DNA of 41,934 nucleotides. Source: Candidatus Zixiibacteriota bacterium. Lineage in GTDB: Bacteria > RBG-13-66-14 > B26-G2 > WVWN01. Every line of letters begins with the position of its first letter. Position 1 is the first letter of the stretch. The notes under the pieces were generated by a model, which saw only the letters and a program-made list of their open reading frames with translations, had not been told where the DNA came from and searched no databases. Where the stretch lies: contig WVWN01000024.1 in NCBI GenBank assembly GCA_011773985.1, positions 73,614 through 115,547 of the forward strand. Reading direction: 5' to 3'. The translations under genes were made by a program, and so were the position numbers. Below are positions 7,744-16,151 of this stretch, piece by piece.

Positions 7744-8349
7744 ATGAAGAAGCGAATGAAGAAATCGCCGCGGAAGCTGCGCCTCCTGGACAAGATCTTA
7801 TGTCTGGAGGGCGAGTGGTCCGCGGACATCCGCAGCGAGGAGTCCGTCAAGCCGCTCCTCGAAATACTGCAGCGGCGCGGCGAGATTAAATATATTTACC
7901 GCCGGTGCGGGACCAGGGGCGAGTTCGCGTACTACCTTCAGCAGAAGAAATATTACCGCGACTGCCAAATCGTGTACCTGTCCTTCCACGGCGCGCGCGG
8001 CAAACTCAAGATATCGCCGCACGAAGTGATAACGTTACCCGAGATTGCGGACCTCGCTCACGGCGCGTTTAAGAACAAGCTCGTTTACTTCGGGAGTTGT
8101 AAGACGCTGAGGGCGGTTGACGAGCAGCTAAAGGATTTTTTGAAGAAGACCGGGGCCGCGGCCGTCGCGGGGTATACTAAAGACGTGGGGTGGATTGAGT
8201 CGAGCGCTTTCGAGCTCCTGTTCCTTTATTGGGCGGCGTACTACAAGAAGCCGGCGTACCTTCTGCGCAAATTGGCTTCCCGCTATTCCCGGTTGCAGAG
8301 ATTGATGGGATTTAGGTATTTCACCGGGCGCGGCCCGAGGGGGCGATGA
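7744..8349 (+). CDS. DUF6642 caspase-like (clan CD) protein
   Basis: 201 aa. It opens with a basic stretch and ILCLEGEWSADIRSEESV, then a Rossmann-like core with YLSFHGARGK (His82-Gly83), LVYFGSCKTL (Cys119) and FLKKTGAAAVAGYTKDVGW, then a basic helical tail. The His-Gly and Gly-Ser-Cys pair in that order and spacing is the catalytic dyad layout of CHAT/caspase-like peptidases, and the overall sequence fits the DUF6642 family as I recall it. No signal peptide, so cytoplasmic. It is the last gene of the ruvCAB-pyrE run and is followed by a terminator. A protease here could act in a damage or stress response, but that is inference. Family call fairly sure, activity unproven. Confidence 0.7.
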   Translation: MKKRMKKSPRKLRLLDKILCLEGEWSADIRSEESVKPLLEILQRRGEIKYIYRRCGTRGEFAYYLQQKKYYRDCQIVYLSFHGARGKLKISPHEVITLPEIADLAHGAFKNKLVYFGSCKTLRAVDEQLKDFLKKTGAAAVAGYTKDVGWIESSAFELLFLYWAAYYKKPAYLLRKLASRYSRLQRLMGFRYFTGRGPRGR

Positions 8350-8355
8350 ATTCGA

Positions 8356-8379
8356 GGCGCCCGCCGGGGCGCTTTTTTT
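8356..8379 (+). terminator. Rho-independent terminator of the ruv operon
   Basis: Stem GCGCCC (8357-8362) / GGGCGC (8367-8372) with loop GCCG, then a run of seven T. It closes the ruvCAB-pyrE-DUF6642 unit. Bases 8380-8543 hold no gene I can support. Confidence 0.8.
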
Positions 8380-8543
8380 ATTTAAATTCGTATATCGCCC
8401 GCTCGTCGCCGGCCGCGACCGGCGTCCGCGCGAAATCGGCGTGGACGGCTTTGGGCGCCAATCGCGCCGATGGCGCAACCTATACAACCCCCGCTTAACC
8501 GGCGCGCCTCGGGGTATTTGGTAAATATTAACGGATTTACCTC

Positions 8544-8906
8544 TTAATCCTTCTTCGCCGACTCCCACAGCGCGGCGACGCCGCCGGCCGAGTCCTGGAA
8601 TATGGCGTACCAGCCCATGTCGCCGACGGCCGTTTTGCCCTTAACCACCTTGCCGCCCGCGGCCTCGACTTCCTTCGCCTTGTCGTCGACGGAGGCGACG
8701 AGGATATATACTAGGCAACAACCCTCCTCGCACGTGCACGGCTCTTTCACGAGGTTGAAGCCGCCGCTCGGTTCCGCTTCCGGCGCCCAGGTCGCGTATT
8801 TCATTTCCGGCATCAGCTCCACCTTCCAGCCGAAGACTGTCTCGTAAAATTCCTTCGACTTGACGAAGTCGGTCGACGGGATCTCGACGTGGCATATCTC
8901 GTGCAT
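8544..8906 (-). CDS. VOC (glyoxalase/dioxygenase) superfamily protein
   Basis: 120 aa from ATG 8906; AAAGGAG six bases upstream settles this start over one at 8924. One VOC domain made of two beta-alpha-beta-beta-beta units: ICHVEIPSTDFVKSKEFYET opens the first (H-x-E-I-P-x-x-D and K-x-F-Y), VYILVASVDDKAKEVEAAGG the second, with the ending GWYAIFQDSAGGVAALWE. A cysteine-rich stretch C-T-C-E-E-G-C-C between them is unusual and could bind a metal or react with thiols. The family is diverse (isomerases, dioxygenases, resistance proteins), so the substrate cannot be told. It lies downstream of the GT39 gene on the same strand. Confidence 0.8.
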   Translation of the reverse strand: MHEICHVEIPSTDFVKSKEFYETVFGWKVELMPEMKYATWAPEAEPSGGFNLVKEPCTCEEGCCLVYILVASVDDKAKEVEAAGGKVVKGKTAVGDMGWYAIFQDSAGGVAALWESAKKD

Positions 8907-8961
8907 AATGACTCCTTTCCCCAAAAGGTTACGGTTTGAAAGTTTACTTAATGAGTTAGGC

Positions 8962-10680
8962 TCAGGGTCTCGTTTCGCCGGCGGGTTCTTCCGCCGCGCT
9001 CGTGCCCGTTACGGGGTAAAGTTCCTTTTTTCGCAGGGCGACGGTGAAAGAGCCGCGCCGTTTAATGTCGTACATGTTTTCGAGGATCGTAATCGCCTTC
9101 TGGTATTCCAGGGCCCCTCGGTAGGGGTCGTGTATGTAATAGGAATCGCGGAGGACGACCGCGCCCGTGTGCCGGTCGCGCACCCGGGAGCGGAACTCCT
9201 CGGCGTCCTTAAGGACGTCCTCGGTCGCTACGTGCGGGTGGACATAGCCGCCGGCGAAGGCGACGTCGGCGGGGACGACCACGTTCATGTTGTCCGGTAC
9301 CTTTTTCAACGCCGCCGCGGCCGCCGCCAGGCCGCGTTCGCCGTAGTTGTAGCGGTGCTCGTAGTCGGCGCGGGCCTGCCAGACGTCGAGGGCCGGCCCG
9401 GCGACGACGGCCAGTATAACGAAGGACATCGCCCTCCCGCCACGCCGCGTCATGACGATAAAGGCGATTATGGGCAGGACTAAGAACGCGGCCGTAAGCG
9501 CGAGAGCTTTGTTGATTTCGCCGTAGGGCGCGAGCAAGACCTCCTTTACTTCACGCGCGACGTACGGCCAATAGAGGGGGTCCCGCACGACGAGTAGGTA
9601 ATAGACGAAAGCGAGGGCGCCCAGGAAGATGAGCGTAAGCTTGGACTCCTTTGCGAGCGCCGGGCCGAAAGCGGCGCCCAAGGCCAGCGCGACGAGCGGC
9701 ACCACCGGCGCGTGGTATTTGACGAAGCCGTAGCCGTCGCCGCCGATAAACAGGTAGAAGACCAGGATGACCGAAGCGGCCAACGCGGCGTACGCAACGC
9801 CGGCGTCGACGCCCTTGAACCGTCGCGAGCTTTTTTGAATGAAGACGAGGACGAAGGTTAGGATAAAAGGCAACCCGAGCCAAAGGACGAGCTTGACGCC
9901 CCGCTTCAAGAGAAGGCCCGCGAACGCGCCGCCCGGCGCCGCCGCGCGCGAGAACGAGTGCTTGAGCGGCTCGAGCGCGGGGAGGTTTTTAATTGCGCAA
10001 TACGGGACGAAATACGCGGCGAACAGGGCCGCGCCGAGGGCGAGCGCGGGCAAAACGTAGGCCGCGCGTCCCGGACGTCCCGCGACGAGATAGTAGATGA
10101 CGAGCGTAGCCACGAGAAGCGGCGGCGTCGTGAGCTTCGCCATCAGCGCTACGCCGAGCAGCAGGCCGAGCCCCACCCAGCCGCCCCGCCCGAGCTCGAA
10201 GCCGCGGCGGAGGAGGTACCAGACGAAGGCCATAGTAACCAGCGGCAGGAGCGCCGTGTCTATCTCGACGAGCAGCGCCGACTGGACGGCGAGGGGGTGA
10301 AGGCCGTAGAGCGCGACGGCGAGAAAAGGGCCCCACCGTTCGCCCGTCGCTTTGCGCGTCGCGAACCACAGCATTACGCCCGCGGCGTAGAAGGCCGCGA
10401 CGCCCACGAGGCGCGCCGCCCAGGGCGCCTTGCCCGCCAGGCCGACGGGGACCGCGACCAAAGAGTGGTAGAGCAGCGGGTGGCTAAGTACGGCGTTCCA
10501 CGCCGAGCCGGAGAAGGCCATGGGCCGGGCCGTACGGGAGAGCGAGAAAGCGACGTCCGCGAACTGCGTCTCGTCGGCGACGAGGGTTTGGTTTATTTGA
10601 AGTACGAGGAGCGCGCCCGCGCCGAGGGCGACCCCGGCGAGGAGGACGCCGTAAAGCGCGGGATGGATTTTACCTTTCAG
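8962..10680 (-). CDS. GT39/ArnT-type membrane glycosyltransferase
   Basis: 572 aa if read from CTG 10680; the first ATG (10521) would give 519 aa. I prefer the longer form because the extra 53 residues hold TM1 (ALYGVLLAGVALGAGALLVL) and then V-A-D-E-T-Q-F, the acidic motif after TM1 that GT-C enzymes need for catalysis. No ATG, GTG or TTG lies in frame between 10521 and an upstream stop, and AGAAGG sits about 9 bases before the CTG. The rest has about ten TM segments, SHPLLYHSLVAVPVG in the early luminal part, and a soluble C-terminal domain. Such enzymes transfer sugars from lipid-phosphate donors to proteins or lipids in the periplasm. Acceptor unknown. Confidence 0.75.
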   Translation of the reverse strand: MKGKIHPALYGVLLAGVALGAGALLVLQINQTLVADETQFADVAFSLSRTARPMAFSGSAWNAVLSHPLLYHSLVAVPVGLAGKAPWAARLVGVAAFYAAGVMLWFATRKATGERWGPFLAVALYGLHPLAVQSALLVEIDTALLPLVTMAFVWYLLRRGFELGRGGWVGLGLLLGVALMAKLTTPPLLVATLVIYYLVAGRPGRAAYVLPALALGAALFAAYFVPYCAIKNLPALEPLKHSFSRAAAPGGAFAGLLLKRGVKLVLWLGLPFILTFVLVFIQKSSRRFKGVDAGVAYAALAASVILVFYLFIGGDGYGFVKYHAPVVPLVALALGAAFGPALAKESKLTLIFLGALAFVYYLLVVRDPLYWPYVAREVKEVLLAPYGEINKALALTAAFLVLPIIAFIVMTRRGGRAMSFVILAVVAGPALDVWQARADYEHRYNYGERGLAAAAAALKKVPDNMNVVVPADVAFAGGYVHPHVATEDVLKDAEEFRSRVRDRHTGAVVLRDSYYIHDPYRGALEYQKAITILENMYDIKRRGSFTVALRKKELYPVTGTSAAEEPAGETRP

Positions 10681-10766
10681 CGGGGCTAACCTTCTTTTGA
10701 GAGACGGCTTTCGGCCGCGCGGCCGTTTCGCCTTTGTGCGCCGACCAGTCGCCTCCGTTGGCCCGA

Positions 10767-10795
10767 TTTATAACACATCGGCGCCGCGTCCGCAA
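10767..10795 (-). promoter_or_regulatory. Minus-strand promoter for the GT39 gene
   Basis: Read on the minus strand: TTGCGG (10790-10795), 17 bases, TATAAA (10767-10772). Transcription would start near 10760, giving a leader of about 80 bases to the CTG at 10680. Confidence 0.5.
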
Positions 10796-10875
10796 GAAAA
10801 GACCGGACAACGGGCCGGAAGCGGGGCCCGGCTCGAGGTAACGCTTCTCGCATTCGCGCGGCGCGGTAAATGTGT

Positions 10876-10903
10876 TTGCGCTCGCTTTCGTTTGTGTTAT
10901 ATT
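10876..10903 (+). promoter_or_regulatory. Promoter for the secreted protein at 10939
   Basis: TTGCGC (10876-10881), 16 bases, TATATT (10898-10903). GAGGAGGAACGAGG follows before the ATG. Confidence 0.45.
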
Positions 10904-10938
10904 TTTACGAGTAAACGGATACGAGGAGGAACGAGGAT

Positions 10939-11493
10939 ATGGTCTTGAGAGTCTCGGCCGTTATTTTGCTAATGACGACTTTGACCGCTTCGCCCGGATT
11001 CGCCTGGCGTAAGTATGCGGGCGAGTACAACCCCTCCACCGGCTGGCCCGGCGTCCGCGTTGCCGACGACGAGGGCCACGTGATCACGGTCGTATCGTTC
11101 GTAACCCCCAACGTGACCTTCAGCGTCCCGTACATTACGCTCGAGGAGACGATGGACGAGAACGATATCGCGGCGTGGAACGAGTTCGACAAGAAGCGGG
11201 ACCCGGTCGTCGCGAAGCGGGTCAACGGCGCCGCCCAGGCCCTCAAAGTCTCCAAGTTAAAGATTTACGACTATCTCGCGGAAGAGGCCTGGGAGAAGTG
11301 CGGCGGCCACTCGGCGTTCCTTAACCACCAGGTCCGTATTCTATTGGGGTACCTCAAAGGCCAGAAATATAAGAGGATCGAAATCAAGGATTACGAAGTC
11401 GACCCGGCGATGATGGGCGTGGTTTTCGAGGTCGACCCCATAAAGGATATCACGGAGATGGGGCCGGTATGCTGGGGTTATTGGTATCCTTAG
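10939..11493 (+). CDS. Secreted protein of unknown function
   Basis: 184 aa. A signal peptide covers residues 1-22 (VSAVILLMTTLTASPGFA). The mature part starts WRKYAGEYNPSTGWPG and contains VITVVSFVTPN, a helical middle, two or three cysteines, and the end GPVCWGYWYP. I do not recognise a family. ACGAGG and GAGGAGG lie 3-15 bases upstream of the ATG, and a promoter-like pair sits at 10876-10903, so it is probably a single-gene transcript. It lacks the C-terminal PASLGRVKALYR-type tag that other exported proteins in this window carry. Likely periplasmic or extracellular. Confidence 0.55.
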   Translation: MVLRVSAVILLMTTLTASPGFAWRKYAGEYNPSTGWPGVRVADDEGHVITVVSFVTPNVTFSVPYITLEETMDENDIAAWNEFDKKRDPVVAKRVNGAAQALKVSKLKIYDYLAEEAWEKCGGHSAFLNHQVRILLGYLKGQKYKRIEIKDYEVDPAMMGVVFEVDPIKDITEMGPVCWGYWYP

Positions 11494-11694
11494 TTCACGT
11501 CTCCATACAAACGCCCCAAGCGGCTGGACCTTTTTGGCGTAAAAACGGCTAAGCGATTACGGCCGGTTCGTCGGGTCGGTTGCGGGCGCGAGTTGTTTGG
11601 GCGGCATTCTGGCCGGCGCGGGCCTTGGGTTACCTTAATCGAACGAGGGGAGCCAGGCGTTGCCGTTAGGGCCGCCCGTCTTTTGCGTCGAGCC
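11494..11694. other. Non-coding stretch, no gene seen
   Basis: No ORF with coding character, no RNA gene and no clear terminator hairpin were seen. The stretch is followed by a promoter at 11695-11722. Confidence 0.5.
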
Positions 11695-11722
11695 TTGACT
11701 TTTTTTGTTTTTGGGTTATAAT
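11695..11722 (+). promoter_or_regulatory. Strong promoter for the GNAT gene
   Basis: TTGACT (11695-11700), 16 bases with a T-rich run, TATAAT (11717-11722). The leader to the preferred ATG at 11962 would be about 230 bases, or about 90 to an ATG at 11821. Confidence 0.6.
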
Positions 11723-11961
11723 AACGACGAAGCGGGTTTCAGGGTTTCGACGTAATGATTGAAACGGCGAGCGTAGTCGTAGTAGTTGTAGACGGGGCGT
11801 CGGCCCGGCCTCGTTGAGGTATGCGCGTAGCGTTCGACCAGGCCGGCCCGGGAGCCGGCTTTCTTATTAGATTTACGGCGTTCGTATCTAAAGCCTTTTC
11901 GGAGGAAGTCCGGATTTCCCGCGGTTTTGTAGAAGATCGCTGTGTGAAAGAAACGGCTCGA

Positions 11962-12921
11962 ATGGAGACAAGGTTCCGTAAATATAGGTCCGAGGACTTC
12001 TTGCCGGTTCGGGATTTCCTGGTGGCCAACTACCGGGCGTTTGAGTACCCCGTCAACTGGGACCTGGTGCGTTGGAACTACGCCCGGTACTTTTGCGCGC
12101 CGATGCTCGGCGCCTGGGGATGCGACGAGACCGCAGAGGTATTTCCCGATACTACCAGGCGGAAGAGTATGGAAGCCGTTCGCCTCTGGGAGGAATCCAT
12201 CGGCGTGTGGGTCGACGAGAAAGAAGAAATCGCCGGCTTAGTTTGCCCGGACGAGTACGTGCCTTGGCATCCCGCGTTCGGCCAGGCCTTCTTACAGCGC
12301 CGCCCCGACTACGAGCACCTGCTCGCCGATATGCTGGCGTACGCCCAACAAACGTTTGTCGGCGAGGGCGTGACGAGGATATACGTGGGAACGCACGACG
12401 GCGCGCTCGAAGCCGCGGCAACGCGGCGCGGATTCTTGCGAGACGAGCAACCCTGTTTATACTGCATGGAGTACGATTTGAGTAACGTACCCGAACCCGA
12501 CTTACCCCAAGGTTACCGTTTTCAATCCATGGCCGAAGATAACGACCTTCAGAAGCGCAGGAAAGTATTCGGGTTGAGCTTCAAACATATGGACCCAAAT
12601 GAGTGGCCTACCGTCTTTTCTTACGAGGAACTACAGCGAGCGCCCGATTACCGGAAGGACCTGGACGTCGTCGTCGTCGGGCCGGACGGCGAGTACGTGG
12701 CGTGCACTGTAGGGTGGGTAGATATATATAACAAGATAGCTACGTTGGAACCGGTGGGGGCGCTGCAACTTGGGATGGGCAGGGAAGTGGTTATGGAAGG
12801 CCTGCGGCGGGTTGCCGCCCTTGGAGCGGAAGTCGCCCGCGTTGACTCCGATCTGAAGTATTACGAGGTCATCGGTTATAAAAAGAAGTTTCCTATTTAT
12901 CGTTGGGTTAAGAAAGCTTAG
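11962..12921 (+). CDS. GNAT-family N-acetyltransferase
   Basis: 319 aa from ATG 11962. The frame opens at ATG 11821, but its only ribosome-like site is one base away, and homologues of this type begin close to 'F-R-K-Y-R-x-E-D-F', which lies just after 11962. The N-terminal part holds RDFLVANYRAFEYPVNWD and RWNYARYF, typical of tandem-GNAT proteins. The C-terminal half contains ATLEPVGALQLGMGREVVME, the acetyl-CoA-binding stretch (usually 'P-x-x-R-x-x-G-x-G'), where the common Arg-rich loop is weak. Substrate unknown; members modify small molecules or proteins. Stands alone on its own promoter, ahead of valS. Confidence 0.72.
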   Translation: METRFRKYRSEDFLPVRDFLVANYRAFEYPVNWDLVRWNYARYFCAPMLGAWGCDETAEVFPDTTRRKSMEAVRLWEESIGVWVDEKEEIAGLVCPDEYVPWHPAFGQAFLQRRPDYEHLLADMLAYAQQTFVGEGVTRIYVGTHDGALEAAATRRGFLRDEQPCLYCMEYDLSNVPEPDLPQGYRFQSMAEDNDLQKRRKVFGLSFKHMDPNEWPTVFSYEELQRAPDYRKDLDVVVVGPDGEYVACTVGWVDIYNKIATLEPVGALQLGMGREVVMEGLRRVAALGAEVARVDSDLKYYEVIGYKKKFPIYRWVKKA

Positions 12922-13004
12922 AGAAATACGATTTACCTGGGGCAGTCGAAAAACTGCGGCCTTGTAATGGCGCTTAGCGCTACCGTTAAAAAGAGGTGAT
13001 CGCC

Positions 13005-15647
13005 GTGCCCAAGGAACTCGTCCCCCGTTACGACGCGAGCGAGCTTGAGGAGCGCTGGTACCGCGAGTGGGAGACGGCGGGTATCTTTACCCCTCCGCCC
13101 GAGCCCGCGTCGCCGCGCGGGACCTTCGTCGTCGTCATCCCGCCGCCCAACGTTACCGGCTCCCTCCATATGGGCCACGCGCTCAATAACACCATCCAGG
13201 ATATCTACGTCCGGCAGCGGCGGATGGCGGGTTTCGATACGCTCTGGCTGCCGGGGACGGACCACGCGTCGATCGCGACGCACACGGTCATCGAGCGGGA
13301 ACTCGCGGAACAGGGGCTGAGCCGCCGCGACCTCGGCCGCGAGGAGTTCCTCCGGCGCGCCTGGGCCTGGCGGGAACGGTACGGCGGGACCATCGTTCAC
13401 CAACTGAAGAGGCTCGGCTGCAGCTGCGATTGGACGCGGCTCCGCTTCACGATGGACGCGATGCTCTCGCGCGCCGTGGTCGAGGCGTTCGTTCGCTACT
13501 GGGAGGACGGCCTGCTCTATCGCGGCCGCGGGATGGTCAACTGGTGTCCCCGTTGCCGGACGGCGGTATCGGACCTCGAGGTCCGCCACGAGGAGACCGA
13601 CGGGACCCTTTGGTTTATTCGGTATCCAGGCGCGGGGGGCGGCGAAGGCGTCGTCGTCGCGACCACGCGCCCCGAGACCATGCTCGGCGACACCGCGGTG
13701 GCGGTTAACCCGAAGGACAAGCGTTATAAAAAACTGATTGGCGCTTCGGTCACGTTGCCGCTCGTAGGCCGCGAGATTCCCGTCATAGCCGACGACGCGG
13801 TCGACCCCTCGTTCGGGACGGGCGCCGTCAAGATTACGCCGGCCCACGACGCCGACGACTACGACGTGGCGCGGCGGCACGGCCTCCCGGCCGTCGTCGC
13901 GATCGACGAGGACGCTCGCATGACCGACGAGGTGCCGCCTAAATATCGCGGCCTGACCCGCGAGGAATGTCGGCAAGCCGTCCTCAAAGACCTCCAGCTC
14001 GAGGGTTTGCTCGAGACGACGAGACCCTACAAAGTCCCACTCGCAATATGCGACCGCTGCAAGACGGTCGTCGAGCCGTACCTCTCGCTGCAGTGGTTCG
14101 TAAAGCAGGCCGAGCTCGCGCGGCCGGCCCGCGACGCCGTGGCACGCGGCGACGTCGAGTTCGTCCCGGAACGTTGGGTCAAGGTCTATTACGATTGGAT
14201 GGACAACGTCCACGACTGGTGCGTCTCCCGCCAACTCTGGTGGGGGCACCGCATCCCGGCGTGGTATTGCGACAAGTGTGAGGAGGTCGTGGTTGCACGC
14301 GAGGCGCCTACGCGTTGCCGCTGCGGCTCGACGACGCTACGTCAGGATGAGGACGTCCTCGACACCTGGTTCAGCTCGGCGCTGTGGCCTTTCTCGACTA
14401 TGGGGTGGCCGGACGACACGGCCGACATGAAGCACTACTATCCCACGGACCTGTTGTGCACCGCCGCGGACATTATCTTCCTGTGGGTGGCCCGGATGAT
14501 CTTCTCCGCGCTGTATTTCACCGGGCGGGTCCCGTTCCGCACCGTTTATTTCCACCCCATGGTCCAGACGGTCGAGGGCAAACGCATGTCTAAATCGTTG
14601 GGTACGGGCGTGGACCCTTTGTACCTCATCGACCTCAACGGCGCCGACGCCGCCCGCTTCACGTTGACCGCCCTCTGTACGCAGTCGCAATCCTTCCGCC
14701 TGTGGGAGGAGCGGTTCGAGCTCGGCCGCAACCTCACGAACAAGATCTGGAACGCGGCCCGCTTTCTTTTGCCGCATATAGGGCGGTCGGGGGAGGGCGA
14801 GCTTCCGGCCGGGGAGGACTTGGCGCTGGTCGACCGTTGGATCCTTTCCAAGCTGGAGCGCGCCCGCGCCGAAGCGCAGCGAGAGTTCGACGAGCTGAGG
14901 TTCAACGACTACGCGCACACGCTATACCAGTTTTTCTGGGGCGAGTATTGCGACTGGTACCTGGAGGCCATAAAGCCCCGTCTTTACGGGAAAGCGCCGG
15001 GGGGCGACGTCGCGGCGCGCGTAGCGCGGCACGTGTTCGACGTCTTGCTCCGCCTTTTCCACCCGATAATGCCTTTCGTGACCGAGGAGCTATACCGTAT
15101 GTTCGCGCCCGGCCGCGGGTTCTGCGCGCAGGCGCCGTGGCCCGCGGAGGAAGCGGCTTGGGTAGACGACGCCTCCGAGCGCCGCGTCGAACGGTTGTTC
15201 GACATTATCCGCGCCGTACGCAACATCCGTGCCGAGATGAACGTCCCGCTTGCGAGCGCGGTAGACGTTATGCTCGCCTCGGAAGAGGCCGGCGCGGCCG
15301 CCCGCGCGGCCGAGGAGTTGACGCCCTTTTTCGGCCTCGCGCGTGTAGCTAGCGCGTCGCCGCTGGCCGCGAAAAAACGGCCGGCGCATGCCGCGGCCGC
15401 GGTCGTCGGCGATATGACCGTCTTCGTCCCGCTCGAGGGCGTGATCGATTTCGACGTCGAAATGAAGCGGCTCACCCGCGCCAAGGAGAAATTGGCGGGC
15501 GACGTCGCGACGCTCGGCCGGAAATTGAGCGACGAGAACTTCGTCAAGAAGGCGCCGGCGGACGTCGTCGCGGCGGACGCGGAACGCCTCGAGTCGCTCA
15601 AAGCGACGATGGCTCGCCTTGAGGAGAACCTGAAGGCGCTTCAATAA
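13005..15647 (+). CDS. valS: Valine--tRNA ligase
   Basis: 880 aa from GTG 13005. The sequence AAAGAGGTGATC just upstream is an almost full-length complement of the 16S 3' end, so the GTG inside it (12996) is the ribosome site, not the start. ValS charges tRNA-Val. Class I signatures are PPPNVTGSLHMGHALNN (HMGH at 55-58) and RMSKS (527-531). The editing domain carries ATTRPETMLGDTAVAVNP, which removes Thr-tRNA-Val. The anticodon domain has FFWGEYCDWYLE. The C-terminal coiled coil (LTRAKEKLAGDVATL to the end) binds the tRNA elbow. Complete and ordinary. No T-box leader is visible in the 83 bases upstream. Confidence 0.97.
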   Translation: MPKELVPRYDASELEERWYREWETAGIFTPPPEPASPRGTFVVVIPPPNVTGSLHMGHALNNTIQDIYVRQRRMAGFDTLWLPGTDHASIATHTVIERELAEQGLSRRDLGREEFLRRAWAWRERYGGTIVHQLKRLGCSCDWTRLRFTMDAMLSRAVVEAFVRYWEDGLLYRGRGMVNWCPRCRTAVSDLEVRHEETDGTLWFIRYPGAGGGEGVVVATTRPETMLGDTAVAVNPKDKRYKKLIGASVTLPLVGREIPVIADDAVDPSFGTGAVKITPAHDADDYDVARRHGLPAVVAIDEDARMTDEVPPKYRGLTREECRQAVLKDLQLEGLLETTRPYKVPLAICDRCKTVVEPYLSLQWFVKQAELARPARDAVARGDVEFVPERWVKVYYDWMDNVHDWCVSRQLWWGHRIPAWYCDKCEEVVVAREAPTRCRCGSTTLRQDEDVLDTWFSSALWPFSTMGWPDDTADMKHYYPTDLLCTAADIIFLWVARMIFSALYFTGRVPFRTVYFHPMVQTVEGKRMSKSLGTGVDPLYLIDLNGADAARFTLTALCTQSQSFRLWEERFELGRNLTNKIWNAARFLLPHIGRSGEGELPAGEDLALVDRWILSKLERARAEAQREFDELRFNDYAHTLYQFFWGEYCDWYLEAIKPRLYGKAPGGDVAARVARHVFDVLLRLFHPIMPFVTEELYRMFAPGRGFCAQAPWPAEEAAWVDDASERRVERLFDIIRAVRNIRAEMNVPLASAVDVMLASEEAGAAARAAEELTPFFGLARVASASPLAAKKRPAHAAAAVVGDMTVFVPLEGVIDFDVEMKRLTRAKEKLAGDVATLGRKLSDENFVKKAPADVVAADAERLESLKATMARLEENLKALQ

Positions 15648-15664
15648 TCACGTTTCCTTTCTGC

Positions 15665-15693
15665 TTGACGCGTTCGCCCGTCCCTTTTATAAT
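15665..15693 (+). promoter_or_regulatory. Strong promoter for the Memo gene group
   Basis: TTGACG (15665-15670), 17 bases, TATAAT (15688-15693), just after valS and about 27 bases before the ATG at 15720. Confidence 0.65.
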
Positions 15694-15719
15694 GGCGAAG
15701 GCGGAAAGTATTCCGTGGT

Positions 15720-16151
15720 ATGGACGGAGACGACGAACTTCGCCGAGGCCGCGGTTGTTTCGTTACCGCGATCGCCGTGGCGGGCACGGTCGCGGCTTTG
15801 GTCGTGTTGGCCCTCCTCTGGGTAAACCGGGCCGCGAACGACCCGGCGAGTCGCGGGTATCGGTTGTTGCAAGTTGTCCGCGGCGAGAAGCCCGCGGAGG
15901 AGTGGGTTACGGAAGTAATTATAGGCCGCCTCGCCAAGAAAGCCGACCTCCCGCCGGAGCAAGTGGCGGCGTTGGAGCGCGAGCTGGGGCCGATCTCGAG
16001 AGACTTGCCCTGGCTATCGGAAGGCGAGAAACACAAACTCGCCGCGCTCATCCAGGCGTCGATCGAAGACGGCCGGTTGACGGACGACGAGATAGCGGCT
16101 ATCCGCGAGTACAGCTATCGGTCCGCGCGCGATGGCAACGCCAAGCCTTAG
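15720..16151 (+). CDS. One-TM protein of unknown function
   Basis: 143 aa. A short cytoplasmic start (MDGDDELRRGRG), one TM segment (about 14-36, FVTAIAVAGTVAALVVLALLW), then a soluble helical domain with EQVAALERELGPISRDLPW, KHKLAALIQASIEDG and LTDDEIAAIREYSYR. No family was recognised. It is the first gene after a strong promoter, and its last 20 bases overlap the start of the Memo gene, so the two are translationally linked. The gene on the other side of Memo is also a small one-TM protein with a helical outer part. Confidence 0.55.
   Translation: MDGDDELRRGRGCFVTAIAVAGTVAALVVLALLWVNRAANDPASRGYRLLQVVRGEKPAEEWVTEVIIGRLAKKADLPPEQVAALERELGPISRDLPWLSEGEKHKLAALIQASIEDGRLTDDEIAAIREYSYRSARDGNAKP

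Noticed and set aside
10697-10948. 83-codon plus-strand frame
   Set aside because: It lies over the promoter and leader of the GT39 gene and runs into the start of the next gene; no coding character.
12922-13004. Possible T-box riboswitch before valS
   Set aside because: The spacer is only about 80 bases, with no T-box sequence, specifier loop or terminator; only a short GCGC-TTA-GCGC hairpin is seen.
12933-14249. A 438-codon minus-strand frame
   Set aside because: Antisense to valS; the valS frame carries all class I synthetase signatures.
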